Positions 51,350 to 60,808 are shown, counted from the first letter of the stretch. The stretch: 64,000 nucleotides of DNA from Cupriavidus necator A5-1 (GCF_000744095.1 NZ_JQLI01000008.1:3472001-3536000), one strand, 5' to 3'. Made by a program: numbers and translations. The notes: generated by a model not told the origin, from the letters alone.

Positions 51350-52542
51350 CAGAGCTTGAGCCCCGCGCGCTCGGCCACGGTGTGCATGTCCTTGTCGCCG
51401 CGGCCGGACAGGTTCACCAGCAGCAGCTTGTCCTTGGGCAGCGTCGGGGCCAGCTTGCAGGCGTAGGCGATGGCGTGGCTGGATTCCAGCGCCGGGATGA
51501 TGCCCTCGATGCGGCAGCAGTCGTGGAAGGCCTTGAGGGCTTCCTCGTCGGTGATCGGCACGTACTGTGCACGGCCGCTGTCCTTGAGCCAGGCGTGCTC
51601 GGGACCGACGCCGGGGTAGTCCAGGCCGGCCGACACCGAATGCGTCTCGATGATCTGGCCGTTGGCGTCCTGCAGCAGGTAGGTGCGGTTGCCGTGCAGC
51701 ACGCCGGGCGTGCCGCCGATCAGCGCGGCGGCGTGGCGGCCGGTGTCCAGGCCGTCGCCGGCGGCTTCGACGCCGATCAGCTGCACGTCCTGGTGCTCGA
51801 TATAGGGATAGAAGATGCCCATCGCATTGGAGCCGCCGCCGACGCAGGCAATCACGGCATCCGGCTGGCGGCCCGTCATCTCCGGCATCTGCACCTTGGC
51901 CTCCTCGCCGATCACGCACTGGAAGTCGCGCACCATCATCGGGTACGGGTGCGGGCCGGCCACGGTGCCGATGATGTAGAAGGTGGTCTCGACGTTGGTG
52001 ACCCAGTCGCGCATGGCCTCGTTAAGCGCGTCCTTGAGCGTGCGCGAGCCGCTTTCCACCGGCACCACGGTGGCGCCCAGCAGCTTCATGCGGTAGACGT
52101 TGGCGGCCTGGCGGCGCACGTCCTCGGCGCCCATGTAGACCACGCACTCCATGCCGAAGCGCGCGGCGATGGTGGCGGTGGCCACGCCATGCTGCCCTGC
52201 CCCGGTCTCGGCGATCACGCGCGGCTTGCCCATGCGCTTGGCCAGCAGCGCCTGGCCGATGACGTTGTTGATCTTGTGCGCGCCGGTGTGGTTCAGGTCT
52301 TCGCGCTTGAAGTAGATCTGCGCGCCGCCGAGCGTCTCGCTCCAGCGCTGCGCGTGATAGATCGGCGACGGGCGGCCGACAAAGTGCTTCAGCTCGCGGC
52401 GGAATTCGGCGTCGAACTCGGGGTCCTTCTGGTAGTGCGCATAGGCTTCGCGCAGCTCATCCAGCGCGTGGACCAGCGTCTCGGAAACGAAGGTGCCGCC
52501 ATAGGGGCCGAAATGGCCACGGGAATCGGGCAGGTCGTACAT
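51349..52542 (-). CDS. trpB: Tryptophan synthase beta chain
   Basis: 397 residues, PLP enzyme joining indole and serine. PLP Lys90 in LNHTGAHKINNVIGQALLA (part), glycine loop VACVGGGSNAMGIF-like segment (IACVGGGSNAMGIFYPYIE), and ETGAGQHGVATATIAARFG. Complete. Followed with a 1-bp overlap by the methyltransferase gene. Confidence 0.97.
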   Translation of the reverse strand: MYDLPDSRGHFGPYGGTFVSETLVHALDELREAYAHYQKDPEFDAEFRRELKHFVGRPSPIYHAQRWSETLGGAQIYFKREDLNHTGAHKINNVIGQALLAKRMGKPRVIAETGAGQHGVATATIAARFGMECVVYMGAEDVRRQAANVYRMKLLGATVVPVESGSRTLKDALNEAMRDWVTNVETTFYIIGTVAGPHPYPMMVRDFQCVIGEEAKVQMPEMTGRQPDAVIACVGGGSNAMGIFYPYIEHQDVQLIGVEAAGDGLDTGRHAAALIGGTPGVLHGNRTYLLQDANGQIIETHSVSAGLDYPGVGPEHAWLKDSGRAQYVPITDEEALKAFHDCCRIEGIIPALESSHAIAYACKLAPTLPKDKLLLVNLSGRGDKDMHTVAERAGLKL

Positions 52543-52668
52543 GTCTAGGCTCTTCGGAACAGCGGCCTTGCCTCACCTGGCAAGGACGCTTGGTTGACTG
52601 CGATGCGCGGTGCCCGCACAGGCGGCATGAAGTGGGGTCGGGAGGTCGGGATACGACCCGGGCCCGGT

Positions 52669-53388
52669 TCATCCTGCCTCGGCACTGCGGACTGCGCGCA
52701 CGAACGCGGCGATGCGGGCGTGGTCCTTCACGCCCTTGGCGGCCTCTACCCCGCTGCTCACATCCACAGCGTAAGGCCGCACGCGTTCAATCGCGCCAGC
52801 GACGTTTTGCGCGTTCAACCCACCACTCAAAACGATGCGAGGAGCGCCGCTTGCGTTCGGGTTGCCGCTTGCCTGAGGAGTGGGCGGAAGCCATGCCGGA
52901 GGAATCAGGGTCCAGTCGAAGACGTGGCCGCCACCGCCGTAGCCTTCGACGAAGGCATCGAGCAGCAAGGCAGCGGCATCACGGTATTGATCGGCGAATT
53001 CTACCAAATCAAGCCCCGCGCGCACACGGGCGGCGCGCATGAAGGGCAGCCGGCAGCGCTGCGCGGCCTGGGTGCAGAACTGCGGGGTCTCGTCGCCATG
53101 CAGTTGCAACAGCGTGAGTGGCACGCGCTCGGCCACGTGGGCGATGTCTTCCAGGTCGGCATTGACGAACAGGCCAGTCACCGCCACGAACGGGCCGGCG
53201 GCTTCTGCCAGCGCCGCCGCGCGGGCCACGTCGACGTAGCGCGGGCTCTTCGGGTAGAACACCAGGCCGATCGCATCGGCGCCCGCATCCACGGCGGCGC
53301 GCACGTCCTCCTCACGGGTCAGGCCGCAGATCTTGATGCGGGTGCGGGCCGGCTGCATGTGCGCGGCAGTGCCCTCAGGCTGCGTCAT
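52669..53388 (-). CDS. trpF: Phosphoribosylanthranilate isomerase
   Basis: 239 residues from the ATG at 53388 (GGAG seven bases upstream; overlaps the truA end by 14 bp). Catalytic Cys in IKICGLTREEDVRAAVDAGA and Asp in the C-terminal part (VFDWTLIP); phosphate site VLSGGLNAQNVAGAI. A short insert (PPTPQASGNPNASG) lies before the last strands. Precedes trpB by 126 bp. Confidence 0.95.
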   Translation of the reverse strand: MTQPEGTAAHMQPARTRIKICGLTREEDVRAAVDAGADAIGLVFYPKSPRYVDVARAAALAEAAGPFVAVTGLFVNADLEDIAHVAERVPLTLLQLHGDETPQFCTQAAQRCRLPFMRAARVRAGLDLVEFADQYRDAAALLLDAFVEGYGGGGHVFDWTLIPPAWLPPTPQASGNPNASGAPRIVLSGGLNAQNVAGAIERVRPYAVDVSSGVEAAKGVKDHARIAAFVRAVRSAEAG

Positions 53389-54193
53389 CGAAGACTCCAT
53401 GGAACAGGCTCGCGGACGGGTCGGCCGCGGGGATCTGGTAAGCATCAGGATACTTGACGTCCACCAGGTAGAGGCCGTCGGGCATGAAGGTCGGCGCGGC
53501 CAGCTTGCGGTCACGCCCGGCCAGCACCTGCGCCAGCCACTCCGGCGGGTAGCGCTTGCGTCCCACCGCCACCAGGCAGCCCATCAGGTTGCGCACCATA
53601 TGGTGCAGGAAGGCGCTGGCGCGAAAGCGCAGGAACAGCCAGTTGCCGTCGTCCTTGATTGTGACGTCATACATGGTCTTGACCGGCGACTTGGCCTGGC
53701 ATTCGGCGGCGCGGAAGGCGGAGAAATCGTGCTCGCCGACCAGGCAGGCCGCGGCCTCGCGCATGGCGTCGGCATCGAGCCGCTGGCCCGGCGGCAGCAT
53801 CTGGTAGCCGGCGCGGCCGTGCACCAGGGGCACGCGGTGCGGGCCGGTGTAGAGCGCGTAGTAGTACATGCGCTCGAACGCCAGGAAGCGGGCGTGGAAG
53901 CCCTCTTCCACCGGACGCGCCCACTGCAGCGCGATCGACGGCGGCAGGAAGGCGTTGACGCCGCGCACCCAGGAAAAAGGCTCGCGCTCGAGCATGGTGT
54001 CGAGGTGGATGACCTGGCCCAGCGCATGCACGCCGGTATCGGTACGCCCCGCCACGGTGGTCAGCAGGCGTACGCCGGCAAAGCGCTCGATGGCGTCTTC
54101 CAGGTGGTCCTGCACGGTGTTGCGGTGCGGCTGCGACTGCCAGCCGGAAAAGGCGGCGCCGTCGTAGTGCAGACCGATTGCGATGCGGTTCAT
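53375..54193 (-). CDS. truA: tRNA pseudouridine synthase A
   Basis: 272 residues, modifies positions 38-40 in tRNA anticodon arms. Catalytic Asp52 in VAGRTDTGVHALGQVIHLDT; family segments FSGWQSQPHRNTVQ and FLHHMVRNLMGCLVAVG are present. The stop overlaps the trpF start, so the trpF-trpB-trpA group is read behind truA, and fimV lies upstream across a terminator. Confidence 0.96.
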   Translation of the reverse strand: MNRIAIGLHYDGAAFSGWQSQPHRNTVQDHLEDAIERFAGVRLLTTVAGRTDTGVHALGQVIHLDTMLEREPFSWVRGVNAFLPPSIALQWARPVEEGFHARFLAFERMYYYALYTGPHRVPLVHGRAGYQMLPPGQRLDADAMREAAACLVGEHDFSAFRAAECQAKSPVKTMYDVTIKDDGNWLFLRFRASAFLHHMVRNLMGCLVAVGRKRYPPEWLAQVLAGRDRKLAAPTFMPDGLYLVDVKYPDAYQIPAADPSASLFHGVFDDAA

Positions 54194-54252
54194 GTCAGGG
54201 GATCAGGCAAGGCGGCGGGGTGCGATGAACGCATGGCCCGCCGGAAAAGCAA

Positions 54253-54281
54253 ATGCGCCGGAAGGGACGCTTCCGGCGCAT
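54253..54281 (-). terminator. Terminator between fimV and truA
   Basis: 12-bp perfect stem (ATGCGCCGGAAG at 54253-54264, CTTCCGGCGCAT at 54270-54281), loop GGACG; on the minus strand it is followed by TTGCTTTTCC. Confidence 0.7.
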
Positions 54282-54330
54282 CGCTTCGTGCCGCGGCAGC
54301 GCGTGCCGCGGCCGGACCGTCAATGATAGC

Positions 54331-57165
54331 TCAGGCCACTTCGAGGAGCAGCGAACGGGCCTCGGCCTGCAGCGGATCCTGCGACTGCTCGACCACTTCC
54401 TGCAGCAGCTCGCGGGCCCCTTCCTTGTCGCCGATCTCGATATAGGCGCGGGCCAGGTCGAGCTTGATCTGCATGTCGCGCCCGCCATCCACGCCATCGG
54501 ACGACAGCGTGCTGGGCGAGACGCCGCCGCCGGTTTCGGCGGAGACGCGCGACAGGTCGATCGGCTCGGCCAGCTTGCCGTCGCGCAGCATCGTGGTCAC
54601 CGGCAGCGGCATGGTGGCCTCGTCGAGAACATCCTTGCCACGGGTGTCCTGCTGCATGCCGCCACCCAGGTCGAGCGACAGGCCCGACATGTCGAACTCC
54701 AGCGGGCGGCCACGGGTCGGCGTGTCCAGGCTGGGGATGTCATCCGCCAGCGGGTCGGCGCCGCTTGCCGGCAGGTCCAGGCCGGCGTCCAGGCGCAGCG
54801 CCGTCTCGGTCTGGTCCGCGTCAGCGCCGAATACCATCGCGGCGGAAGCCGGGGCGACGATGGGATCGCCCGCCGCCGGTGCCGGGAAGGCATCGAGCGG
54901 CAGCGCCAGGTCGCCCAGCGAGGGCTCGAGCCTCGGGATCGAGGCCGGACCTTGCGACAAATCATGCGACGGATCCTGGGTGCGCCACTGGTCCGTTGCC
55001 GGCGAGGCCGTATCCGGGCCCGCGGCGTCGGCGGTTACCGCCAGGTAAAGCGCATTGCCCGGTTCGAGCGCGCGCCCCATTTCTGCTGCCTTCAGCCATT
55101 CCGCACCGTGTCCGCCGGTCTGGGCGAACATTTCTTCTGCAATCACGCGGAAACCTTCCACATCCTGTCTGTTGCTGTAAATCTCCAGGAGCTTGAGCCG
55201 CACCGGCTGCTGCTCCGGGTTTTTCTCCAGGGCTTCGCGCAGGATTTCTTCTGCCTGCACATCGCGCCCATAGGCGATATAGACCTCGGCCTCGGCGATC
55301 GGGTCGACCTCGTTGGCTTCGGGCGTGTTGTTGCCGATGCGGAAGTCCGCGCCGAACACGCTGTGCTGCGAGGTATCGACACTCTGCCCGCCGGCCGCGC
55401 CGAACAGCGAATTGGCGCCGGCCATCACCGTGCTTTCCTGCGACAGGATGCTGTCGCCGAAGCCGGTGGCCTCGCCTGCCTTCTGCTGCTGGCGGCGGCG
55501 ATAGATCGCATAGACGCCGAGCAGCGCCACCAGTAGGCCGCCTCCGGGCAGCAGCATCGGGTTGGCGAGCAAGCCGTCGAGGAACGAAGGTTCGGGCACC
55601 GGCTGCGGCTGGGCGACCACCGGCGGTACCGGCTTGGCGGCCGGGGCCGATGCAGGCGCAGCCACCTGCGCGGTGCTGGCCGGGGCGGCGGCCGGCGCTG
55701 AAGCTGCGGCGGCCGCGGCAGTGGCAGCCGCCACGGCAGCAGGTGCCGCGGCGTCGGCGGCACTGGCGCCGGCGGTTGTCGGTGCTGCAGCGCTGGTGGC
55801 CGTCGCGGGCGTCGTCGGGGCGGCCGCAGCATCCGCCTTCGGCGGCTGGGCGGCCACCACGGCAGGCGCCGCCGCTTCGGCTGTTTTGGCCGCGGCGTCA
55901 GCCTTGGCGACCGCCTTGTCCTTCTCGGCCAGCGCGGCCTGGTTGGCCTGGCTCAGCTTGGCGATCTCGGCGTTCTTCAGCTCGAGCAGCTTCTGCATGT
56001 CGCCGACATTCTTTTCCAGCTGCGCCAGGCGCGTTTCGGCTTCCTTCAACTGGCGCTCGCGCGCGATGGCGGCCTCGGCCTTGGCCGCCGCGTCGGCTTG
56101 CCCGGCGCGCTCGGCCTTGCTCAGCTTGAGCTCGTCGCGCGCGGCAGCCGGCGCGGCCTGCTCCTGCACGCGGGCGGTGACGTTGCCGGACTGCTGGCGG
56201 CCGCTGTCGGGTTCGACCGACTTGGCTGCCGCCGCGCTGGCGAGGCGGCTGCGGTACGCGTCAAAGCCCTGCGTGCGCGCCACCACCTCGCGGCGGGCGG
56301 CCTTGGGCGTGACCGATTGCGCCTGTTGCGCGGTCGGCACCTGGAGCACCGCGCCGCTGCGCAGCCGGTTCATATTGCCGCCGATAAAGGCGTTGGGATT
56401 GTTGCGATAGAGCGCGACAAGCATCTGGTCAAGCGACACCGACTCCTGGCCCTGTACGGCTTCGCCGGCGATGGCGTAGAGCGTGTCGCCACGCTGCACG
56501 GTGTAGCCGCCGCCGGGGGTCATCTCGGTGCTGGCGGCCGGCGCCGGGGCGCGCTTCGCGCTCTGGCGGGCAGGGCGGGCGGGCGCGGCAGGACGTGGCG
56601 CCTCGGCCGCAGCGGGTGCGGCTTCAGGCTGCGGCGCCGTCGCGGCAGGCGCCGCGGCGGGCGACGCATCTGGCGTCGCAGCCGGCACCACCGCCGAAGG
56701 CGAGAATGTCTGGTTAGAGGGCTTGGCCCCGGCGGGGTCAAGCAGGAAGGTGTAGGCGCGCGAGACCTTGCCGCTGGCCCAGCTCATGTCGATCAGGATA
56801 TCGACGAACGGCTCGCTGATCGGCTGGGTCGACCTGACCCGCGCCACGTAGCTGCCGTTGGGCCGGCGCTCGATGTCCAGCTTCATGCTGCTGACGGCCG
56901 GCATATAGGTCAGCCCGGCCGCGGCGTAGGCCGACGGTGGCGCCAGCTTGACGCTGAGCCCGCTGGCCTCTTCGGCAGTGACCCCACTGATGTCGATCTC
57001 AGCCTGCAGCGGCTGCCCCAGATTTGACTGAACCCGCAATTGCCCGAACCCCGCGGCATATGCGGCCGGCTGCGCAAGCAGCAGACCCAGTGCCGTGACG
57101 GCCAGCGTTGACCAGCGCTGACGGGCAGTAGGCGCATCTTTCCGGCGATGTTGGCTCACACTCAC
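54331..57165 (-). CDS. fimV: FimV-type polar/peptidoglycan-binding protein
   Basis: 944 residues. Signal peptide (LAVTALGLLLAQPAAYAAGFG), FimV N-terminal domain (LRVQSNLGQPLQAEIDISGV), LysM domain near 216-275 (YTVQRGDTLYAIAGEAVQG), a coiled coil near 335-415, an Ala/Pro-rich linker, one membrane segment near 525-545 (LLPGGGLLVALLGVYAIY), and a C-terminal TPR-like acidic part ending in DLARAYIEIGDKEGARELLQ. Known in Pseudomonas for type IV pili and polar cyclic-AMP signalling. GTG start at 57165 with CGGAGC upstream. Confidence 0.93.
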   Translation of the reverse strand: MSVSQHRRKDAPTARQRWSTLAVTALGLLLAQPAAYAAGFGQLRVQSNLGQPLQAEIDISGVTAEEASGLSVKLAPPSAYAAAGLTYMPAVSSMKLDIERRPNGSYVARVRSTQPISEPFVDILIDMSWASGKVSRAYTFLLDPAGAKPSNQTFSPSAVVPAATPDASPAAAPAATAPQPEAAPAAAEAPRPAAPARPARQSAKRAPAPAASTEMTPGGGYTVQRGDTLYAIAGEAVQGQESVSLDQMLVALYRNNPNAFIGGNMNRLRSGAVLQVPTAQQAQSVTPKAARREVVARTQGFDAYRSRLASAAAAKSVEPDSGRQQSGNVTARVQEQAAPAAARDELKLSKAERAGQADAAAKAEAAIARERQLKEAETRLAQLEKNVGDMQKLLELKNAEIAKLSQANQAALAEKDKAVAKADAAAKTAEAAAPAVVAAQPPKADAAAAPTTPATATSAAAPTTAGASAADAAAPAAVAAATAAAAAASAPAAAPASTAQVAAPASAPAAKPVPPVVAQPQPVPEPSFLDGLLANPMLLPGGGLLVALLGVYAIYRRRQQQKAGEATGFGDSILSQESTVMAGANSLFGAAGGQSVDTSQHSVFGADFRIGNNTPEANEVDPIAEAEVYIAYGRDVQAEEILREALEKNPEQQPVRLKLLEIYSNRQDVEGFRVIAEEMFAQTGGHGAEWLKAAEMGRALEPGNALYLAVTADAAGPDTASPATDQWRTQDPSHDLSQGPASIPRLEPSLGDLALPLDAFPAPAAGDPIVAPASAAMVFGADADQTETALRLDAGLDLPASGADPLADDIPSLDTPTRGRPLEFDMSGLSLDLGGGMQQDTRGKDVLDEATMPLPVTTMLRDGKLAEPIDLSRVSAETGGGVSPSTLSSDGVDGGRDMQIKLDLARAYIEIGDKEGARELLQEVVEQSQDPLQAEARSLLLEVA

Positions 57166-57356
57166 CTTATGCTCCGTTATGTTTTAGTAGCGATATTAAA
57201 TCGACAGACCGACCCCATAAACCAGGTCCGGCAGGCTGGCGGGACATTCTATACGCACCCCTTGACCAGCCTGCACGCAGGCGCTGACCCCTGCGGGCCC
57301 GGGCGCATGCCGGCGTATTGTGACGCATCGCCCGGAAAAATAGGCGCCCGGATACA

Positions 57357-57384
57357 ACAACGCCGCGCATGGGCGCGGCGTTGT
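57357..57384 (-). terminator. Hairpin downstream of asd
   Basis: 12-bp perfect stem (57357-57368 with 57373-57384), ATGG loop, very GC-rich. On the minus strand it is followed by TGTATCC, not a full T tract, so termination is likely but not certain. Confidence 0.65.
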
Positions 57385-57442
57385 CGGTAAAGCGGTCCAT
57401 TCTGTTGCCTGGCCGCAACGGACGCAACCAGGCAGGCGGAGA

Positions 57443-58579
57443 TCAGGACTCGATCAGGATACGCAGCATGCGGCGCAGCGGCTCGGCCGCACCCCACAGC
57501 AGCTGGTCGCCGACCGTGAAGGCCGACAGGTACTCGCCGCCCATCTGCATCTTGCGCAGGCGGCCGACCGGAATCGTCAGCGTGCCGGTCACGGCAGCCG
57601 GGGTCAGGTCGGTCATGCTGGCCTCGCGCGTATTCGGCACCACCTTGGCCCACGGGTTATGGGCGGCCAGCATGCCTTCGATCTCATCCAGCGGCACATC
57701 CTTGCGCAGCTTGATGGTCAGCGCCTGCGAGTGGCAGCGCATCGCGCCGATACGCACGCACAGGCCGTCCACGGCGATCGGCGTGGCGCCGGTCGCACCC
57801 AGGAAGCCTTCGCCGCGGCCCAGGATCTTGTTGGTCTCGGCGCCGCCCTTCCATTCTTCCTTGGACTGGCCGTTGCCCAGGTCCTTGTCGATCCAGGGGA
57901 TCAGGTTGCCGGCCAGCGGCACGCCGAACTGCTTGGTTTCTTCGGCGGACAGGCCGTGCTGGGTCGCCAGGATGGTGCGGTCGATTTCCAGGATGGCCGA
58001 CGCCGGGTTATCCAGCAGCGACTTCACCGACGCATTCAGCGTGCCGAACTGGGTCAGCAGCTCGCGCATATGCTGCGCGCCGCCGCCCGAGGCGGCCTGG
58101 TACGTCATCGAGGTCATCCACTCGATCAGGTCGGCCTCGAACAGGCCACCCAGGCCCATCAGCATGCAGCTGACCGTGCAGTTGCCGCCGATGAAATTCT
58201 TGACGCCCTTGGACAGCGCGTCCTTGATCACACCCTGGTTGACCGGATCCAGCACGATGATGGCATCGTCCTTCATGCGCAGCGAGGACGCCGCGTCGAT
58301 CCAGTAGCCCTTCCAGCCGGCTGCGCGCAGCTTGGGGAAGACCTCGTTGGTGTAGTCGCCGCCCTGCGCGGTCAGCACCACGTCGCACTTCTTCAGTGCG
58401 TCGATGTCGTTGGCATCCTTGAGCGTGGTTTCGTTCTTGGCCATGGCGGGCGCCTTGCCGCCGGCGTTGGACGTGCTGAAGAAGACGGGCTCGATATGGT
58501 CGAAATCACGCTCTTCCTGCATGCGCTGCATCAGGACGCTGCCGACCATTCCCCGCCAACCGACGAGACCTACAATCAT
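57443..58579 (-). CDS. asd: Aspartate-semialdehyde dehydrogenase
   Basis: 378 residues, makes the shared precursor of Lys, Thr, Met and Ile and of diaminopimelate. NADP loop GLVGWRGMVGSVLMQRM at the N-terminus, nucleophile Cys134 in GGNCTVSCMLMGL and His in GGGAQHMREL. Gram-negative (long) Asd type. ATG at 58579 with GAGG eight bases upstream. A Thr-rich reading frame precedes it (see 58670-58801). Confidence 0.97.
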   Translation of the reverse strand: MIVGLVGWRGMVGSVLMQRMQEERDFDHIEPVFFSTSNAGGKAPAMAKNETTLKDANDIDALKKCDVVLTAQGGDYTNEVFPKLRAAGWKGYWIDAASSLRMKDDAIIVLDPVNQGVIKDALSKGVKNFIGGNCTVSCMLMGLGGLFEADLIEWMTSMTYQAASGGGAQHMRELLTQFGTLNASVKSLLDNPASAILEIDRTILATQHGLSAEETKQFGVPLAGNLIPWIDKDLGNGQSKEEWKGGAETNKILGRGEGFLGATGATPIAVDGLCVRIGAMRCHSQALTIKLRKDVPLDEIEGMLAAHNPWAKVVPNTREASMTDLTPAAVTGTLTIPVGRLRKMQMGGEYLSAFTVGDQLLWGAAEPLRRMLRILIES

Positions 58580-58669
58580 GATTTACCTCGGATGTGATTT
58601 TTACTTCCCCGCCATTTTCCTCGCCCGGCGTGGCTGCGCGGGGAAGACGGGCAGGCACGACGAACGGAT

Positions 58670-58801
58670 CTAGGCGATCGCGGTTTTAATAATGGTTTTA
58701 ATCGTCGTTGCAGTCTGGCCGAGCGAAATCGTGCCGACCGGGCCGCGGGTAGCGGTCAGGGCAGCAACAGCAGTCAGGGTGGACTGGGAAAATCGGGCCA
58801 T
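58670..58801 (-). CDS. Candidate Thr/Ile-rich leader peptide upstream of asd
   Basis: A 43-codon frame, ATG at 58801 to TAG at 58670-58672, ending 90 bp before the asd ATG. It holds ten Thr and five Ile codons; the last 14 residues are TATTIKTIIKTAIA, and the DNA there has two copies of GGTTTTAAT (plus strand, 58682-58702). Such Thr/Ile runs are the hallmark of attenuator leader peptides such as ThrL. A 9-bp stem (58604-58612 with 58638-58646) follows, but without a U run. No strong RBS; TAGACT sits just before the ATG. Coding status unproven. Confidence 0.4.
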   Translation of the reverse strand: MARFSQSTLTAVAALTATRGPVGTISLGQTATTIKTIIKTAIA

Positions 58802-58863
58802 CGGCAGAGTCTACACGATTTTGCGGCGCCGCCGCAGCGTGGAAATCGGGGACAAATAAAACC

Positions 58864-58889
58864 AAGGGCACCGCGATTGCGGTGCCCTT
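58864..58889 (-). terminator. Terminator downstream of leuB
   Basis: 11-bp perfect stem (AAGGGCACCGC at 58864-58874, GCGGTGCCCTT at 58879-58889), GATT loop; on the minus strand followed by GGTTTTATTTG. Confidence 0.82.
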
Positions 58890-58900
58890 TCACGTGTGAC

Positions 58901-59968
58901 TTACAGTGCCGCCAGCACCGCGTCTCCCATCTCGCGGGTGCCGACCTGCTTGCAGCCCGGCGTCAGGATGTCGCCGGTGCGGTAGCCCTGGGCCAGCACC
59001 TTCTTGACGGCGTTCTCGATGCGGTCGGCCTGGTCGGCGCGGTTCAGCGAGTAGCGCAGCATCATCGCCGCCGACAGGATGGTGGCCAGCGGATTGGCCA
59101 CGCCCTTGCCGGCGATGTCCGGCGCCGAGCCGTGCGACGGCTCGTACAGGCCCTTGTTGTTGGCATCCAGCGACGCCGACGGCAGCATGCCGATCGAGCC
59201 GGTCAGCATGGCGGCCTCATCCGACAGGATGTCGCCGAACATATTGCCAGTGACGATCACGTCGAAGCTCTTGGGCGCCTTGACCAGTTGCATGGCCGCG
59301 TTGTCTACGTACATGTGCGACAGCTCGACCTCGGGGTACTCCTTGCTGACCTCGATCACGATGTCCTTCCAGAACTGGAAGGTCTCGAGCACGTTGGCCT
59401 TGTCGACGCTGCACAGCTTCTTGCCGCGCTTGGCCGCGGCCTGGAAGGCCACGTGGGCGATGCGGCGGATCTCCGGCTCGCTGTAGCGCATGGTGTCGAA
59501 GCCTTCGCGCGCGCCCTTGAACAGGCCATCCGGCGCTTCGCGCACACCGCGCGGCTGGCCGAAGTAGATGTCGCCGTTGAGCTCACGCACGATCAGGATG
59601 TCCAGGCCAGCCACCAGCTCGGGCTTCAGACTCGAGGCACCGGTCAGTTCCGGATAGCAGATCGCCGGACGGAAGTTGGCAAACAACTGCAGGTGCTTGC
59701 GCAGGCCCAGGATGGCCTGCTCGGGGCGCAGCGCGCGCTCCAGGCTGTCGTACTTCCAGTCGCCCACGGCGCCGAACAGGATGGCGTCGGCTTCCTTGGC
59801 CAGCTTCAGCGTGTTCTCCGGCAGCGGATGGCCTTCGGCCTCGTAGCCGGCGCCGCCCACCGGGGCGGTTTCCAGTTCGAACTTCTCGTCGAGCGCGTTC
59901 AGGACCTTGACGGCCTCCGCGACGATTTCGGGACCGATGCCGTCACCCGGCAGGACTGCGATTTTCAT
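58901..59968 (-). CDS. leuB: 3-isopropylmalate dehydrogenase
   Basis: 355 residues. Substrate and metal motif region GAREGFDTMRYSEPEIRRIA and the cofactor segment MLTGSIGMLPSASLD followed by YEPSHGSAPDIAGKGVANPL (in part) are intact. Third enzymatic step of leucine synthesis. 31 bp after leuD, and closed by a terminator before asd. Confidence 0.97.
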   Translation of the reverse strand: MKIAVLPGDGIGPEIVAEAVKVLNALDEKFELETAPVGGAGYEAEGHPLPENTLKLAKEADAILFGAVGDWKYDSLERALRPEQAILGLRKHLQLFANFRPAICYPELTGASSLKPELVAGLDILIVRELNGDIYFGQPRGVREAPDGLFKGAREGFDTMRYSEPEIRRIAHVAFQAAAKRGKKLCSVDKANVLETFQFWKDIVIEVSKEYPEVELSHMYVDNAAMQLVKAPKSFDVIVTGNMFGDILSDEAAMLTGSIGMLPSASLDANNKGLYEPSHGSAPDIAGKGVANPLATILSAAMMLRYSLNRADQADRIENAVKKVLAQGYRTGDILTPGCKQVGTREMGDAVLAAL

Positions 59969-59999
59969 GCTGTGTCTTCCTTGTTATGACGGTACGGGC

Positions 60000-60650
60000 T
60001 CAGCCGACCAGGCGGTTGTTCAGCCACGGCATCTTGGCCACGCGCTCGGCCTCGTAGGCCTTGATCTTGTCGGCATGGCGCAGGGTCAGGCCGATGTCGT
60101 CGAAACCATTGAGCATGCAGTACTTGCGGAACGGCGCGATATCGAACGAATACGACTCGCCGCCCGGCGTCACCACGACCTGCTTGTCGAGGTCTATGGT
60201 CAGCTTGTAGCCGTTGAACGCATTGGTCTCGTTGAACAGGTGGTCGACCTGGAGTTCGGTCAGCACCACCGGCAGCAGGCCGTTCTTGTAGCAGTTGTTG
60301 AAGAAGATGTCGGCAAAGCTGGGCGCGATCACGGCGCGGAAGCCGTATTGCGTCAGCGCCCACGGCGCGTGCTCGCGCGAGCTGCCGCAGCCGAAGTTGC
60401 GGCGCGCCAGCAGGATCGACGCGCCCTGGTAGCGCGGCTGGTTCAGCACGAAGTCCGGGTTCAGCGGACGCTTGCTGTTGTCCATGCCGGGCTGGCCAAC
60501 GTCCTTGTAGCGCCATTCGTCGAACAGGTTGGGGCCGAAGCCGGTGCGCTTGATCGACTTCAGGAACTGCTTCGGGATGATGGCGTCGGTATCGACGTTC
60601 TCGCGGTCGAGCGGCGCCACGAGGCCGCTGTGTACGGTGAACTTGTCCAT
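60000..60650 (-). CDS. leuD: 3-isopropylmalate dehydratase small subunit
   Basis: 216 residues from the ATG at 60650 with GGAAAGAGA upstream. Swivelling domain with NVDTDAIIPKQFL and NFGCGSSREHAPWAL, the active-site loop. Works with LeuC. Eleven bp separate it from the entericidin gene. An open extension to 61007 is only read-through of the entericidin and leuC region in another frame. Confidence 0.96.
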   Translation of the reverse strand: MDKFTVHSGLVAPLDRENVDTDAIIPKQFLKSIKRTGFGPNLFDEWRYKDVGQPGMDNSKRPLNPDFVLNQPRYQGASILLARRNFGCGSSREHAPWALTQYGFRAVIAPSFADIFFNNCYKNGLLPVVLTELQVDHLFNETNAFNGYKLTIDLDKQVVVTPGGESYSFDIAPFRKYCMLNGFDDIGLTLRHADKIKAYEAERVAKMPWLNNRLVG

Positions 60651-60661
60651 GTTCTCTTTCC

Positions 60662-60793
60662 TTACTTCTTCGCCGCGCGCTCGAGCGAGCTGCCGGCGGC
60701 CTGCGTGTCCTTGCCCAGGCCGGCCATGGTGTTGCAGCCGGCAAGCTGCAGCATGCCCAGGCATGCCAGCAGTGCGATCAGGGTCCTTTTCAT
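60662..60793 (-). CDS. Entericidin A/B family lipoprotein
   Basis: 43 residues, too short for many gene callers. MKRTLIALLACLGMLQLAGC is a lipoprotein signal with lipobox LAGC (Cys20); the mature part is NTMAGLGKDTQAAGSSLERAAKK, the entericidin pattern with G-D/T-x-Q. Small envelope lipoproteins; E. coli EcnA/B act as antidote and toxin, but single copies are common elsewhere. Sits between leuC (15 bp) and leuD (11 bp), a conserved position in Burkholderiales. Confidence 0.88.
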   Translation of the reverse strand: MKRTLIALLACLGMLQLAGCNTMAGLGKDTQAAGSSLERAAKK

Positions 60794-60808
60794 ATGCCGT
60801 GCTCCGCT

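Noticed and set aside
51350..51919. Long N-terminal extension of the trp-operon methyltransferase
   Set aside because: The extra 190 codons are trpB read in another frame; the ATG at 51349 overlapping the trpB stop is the natural start.
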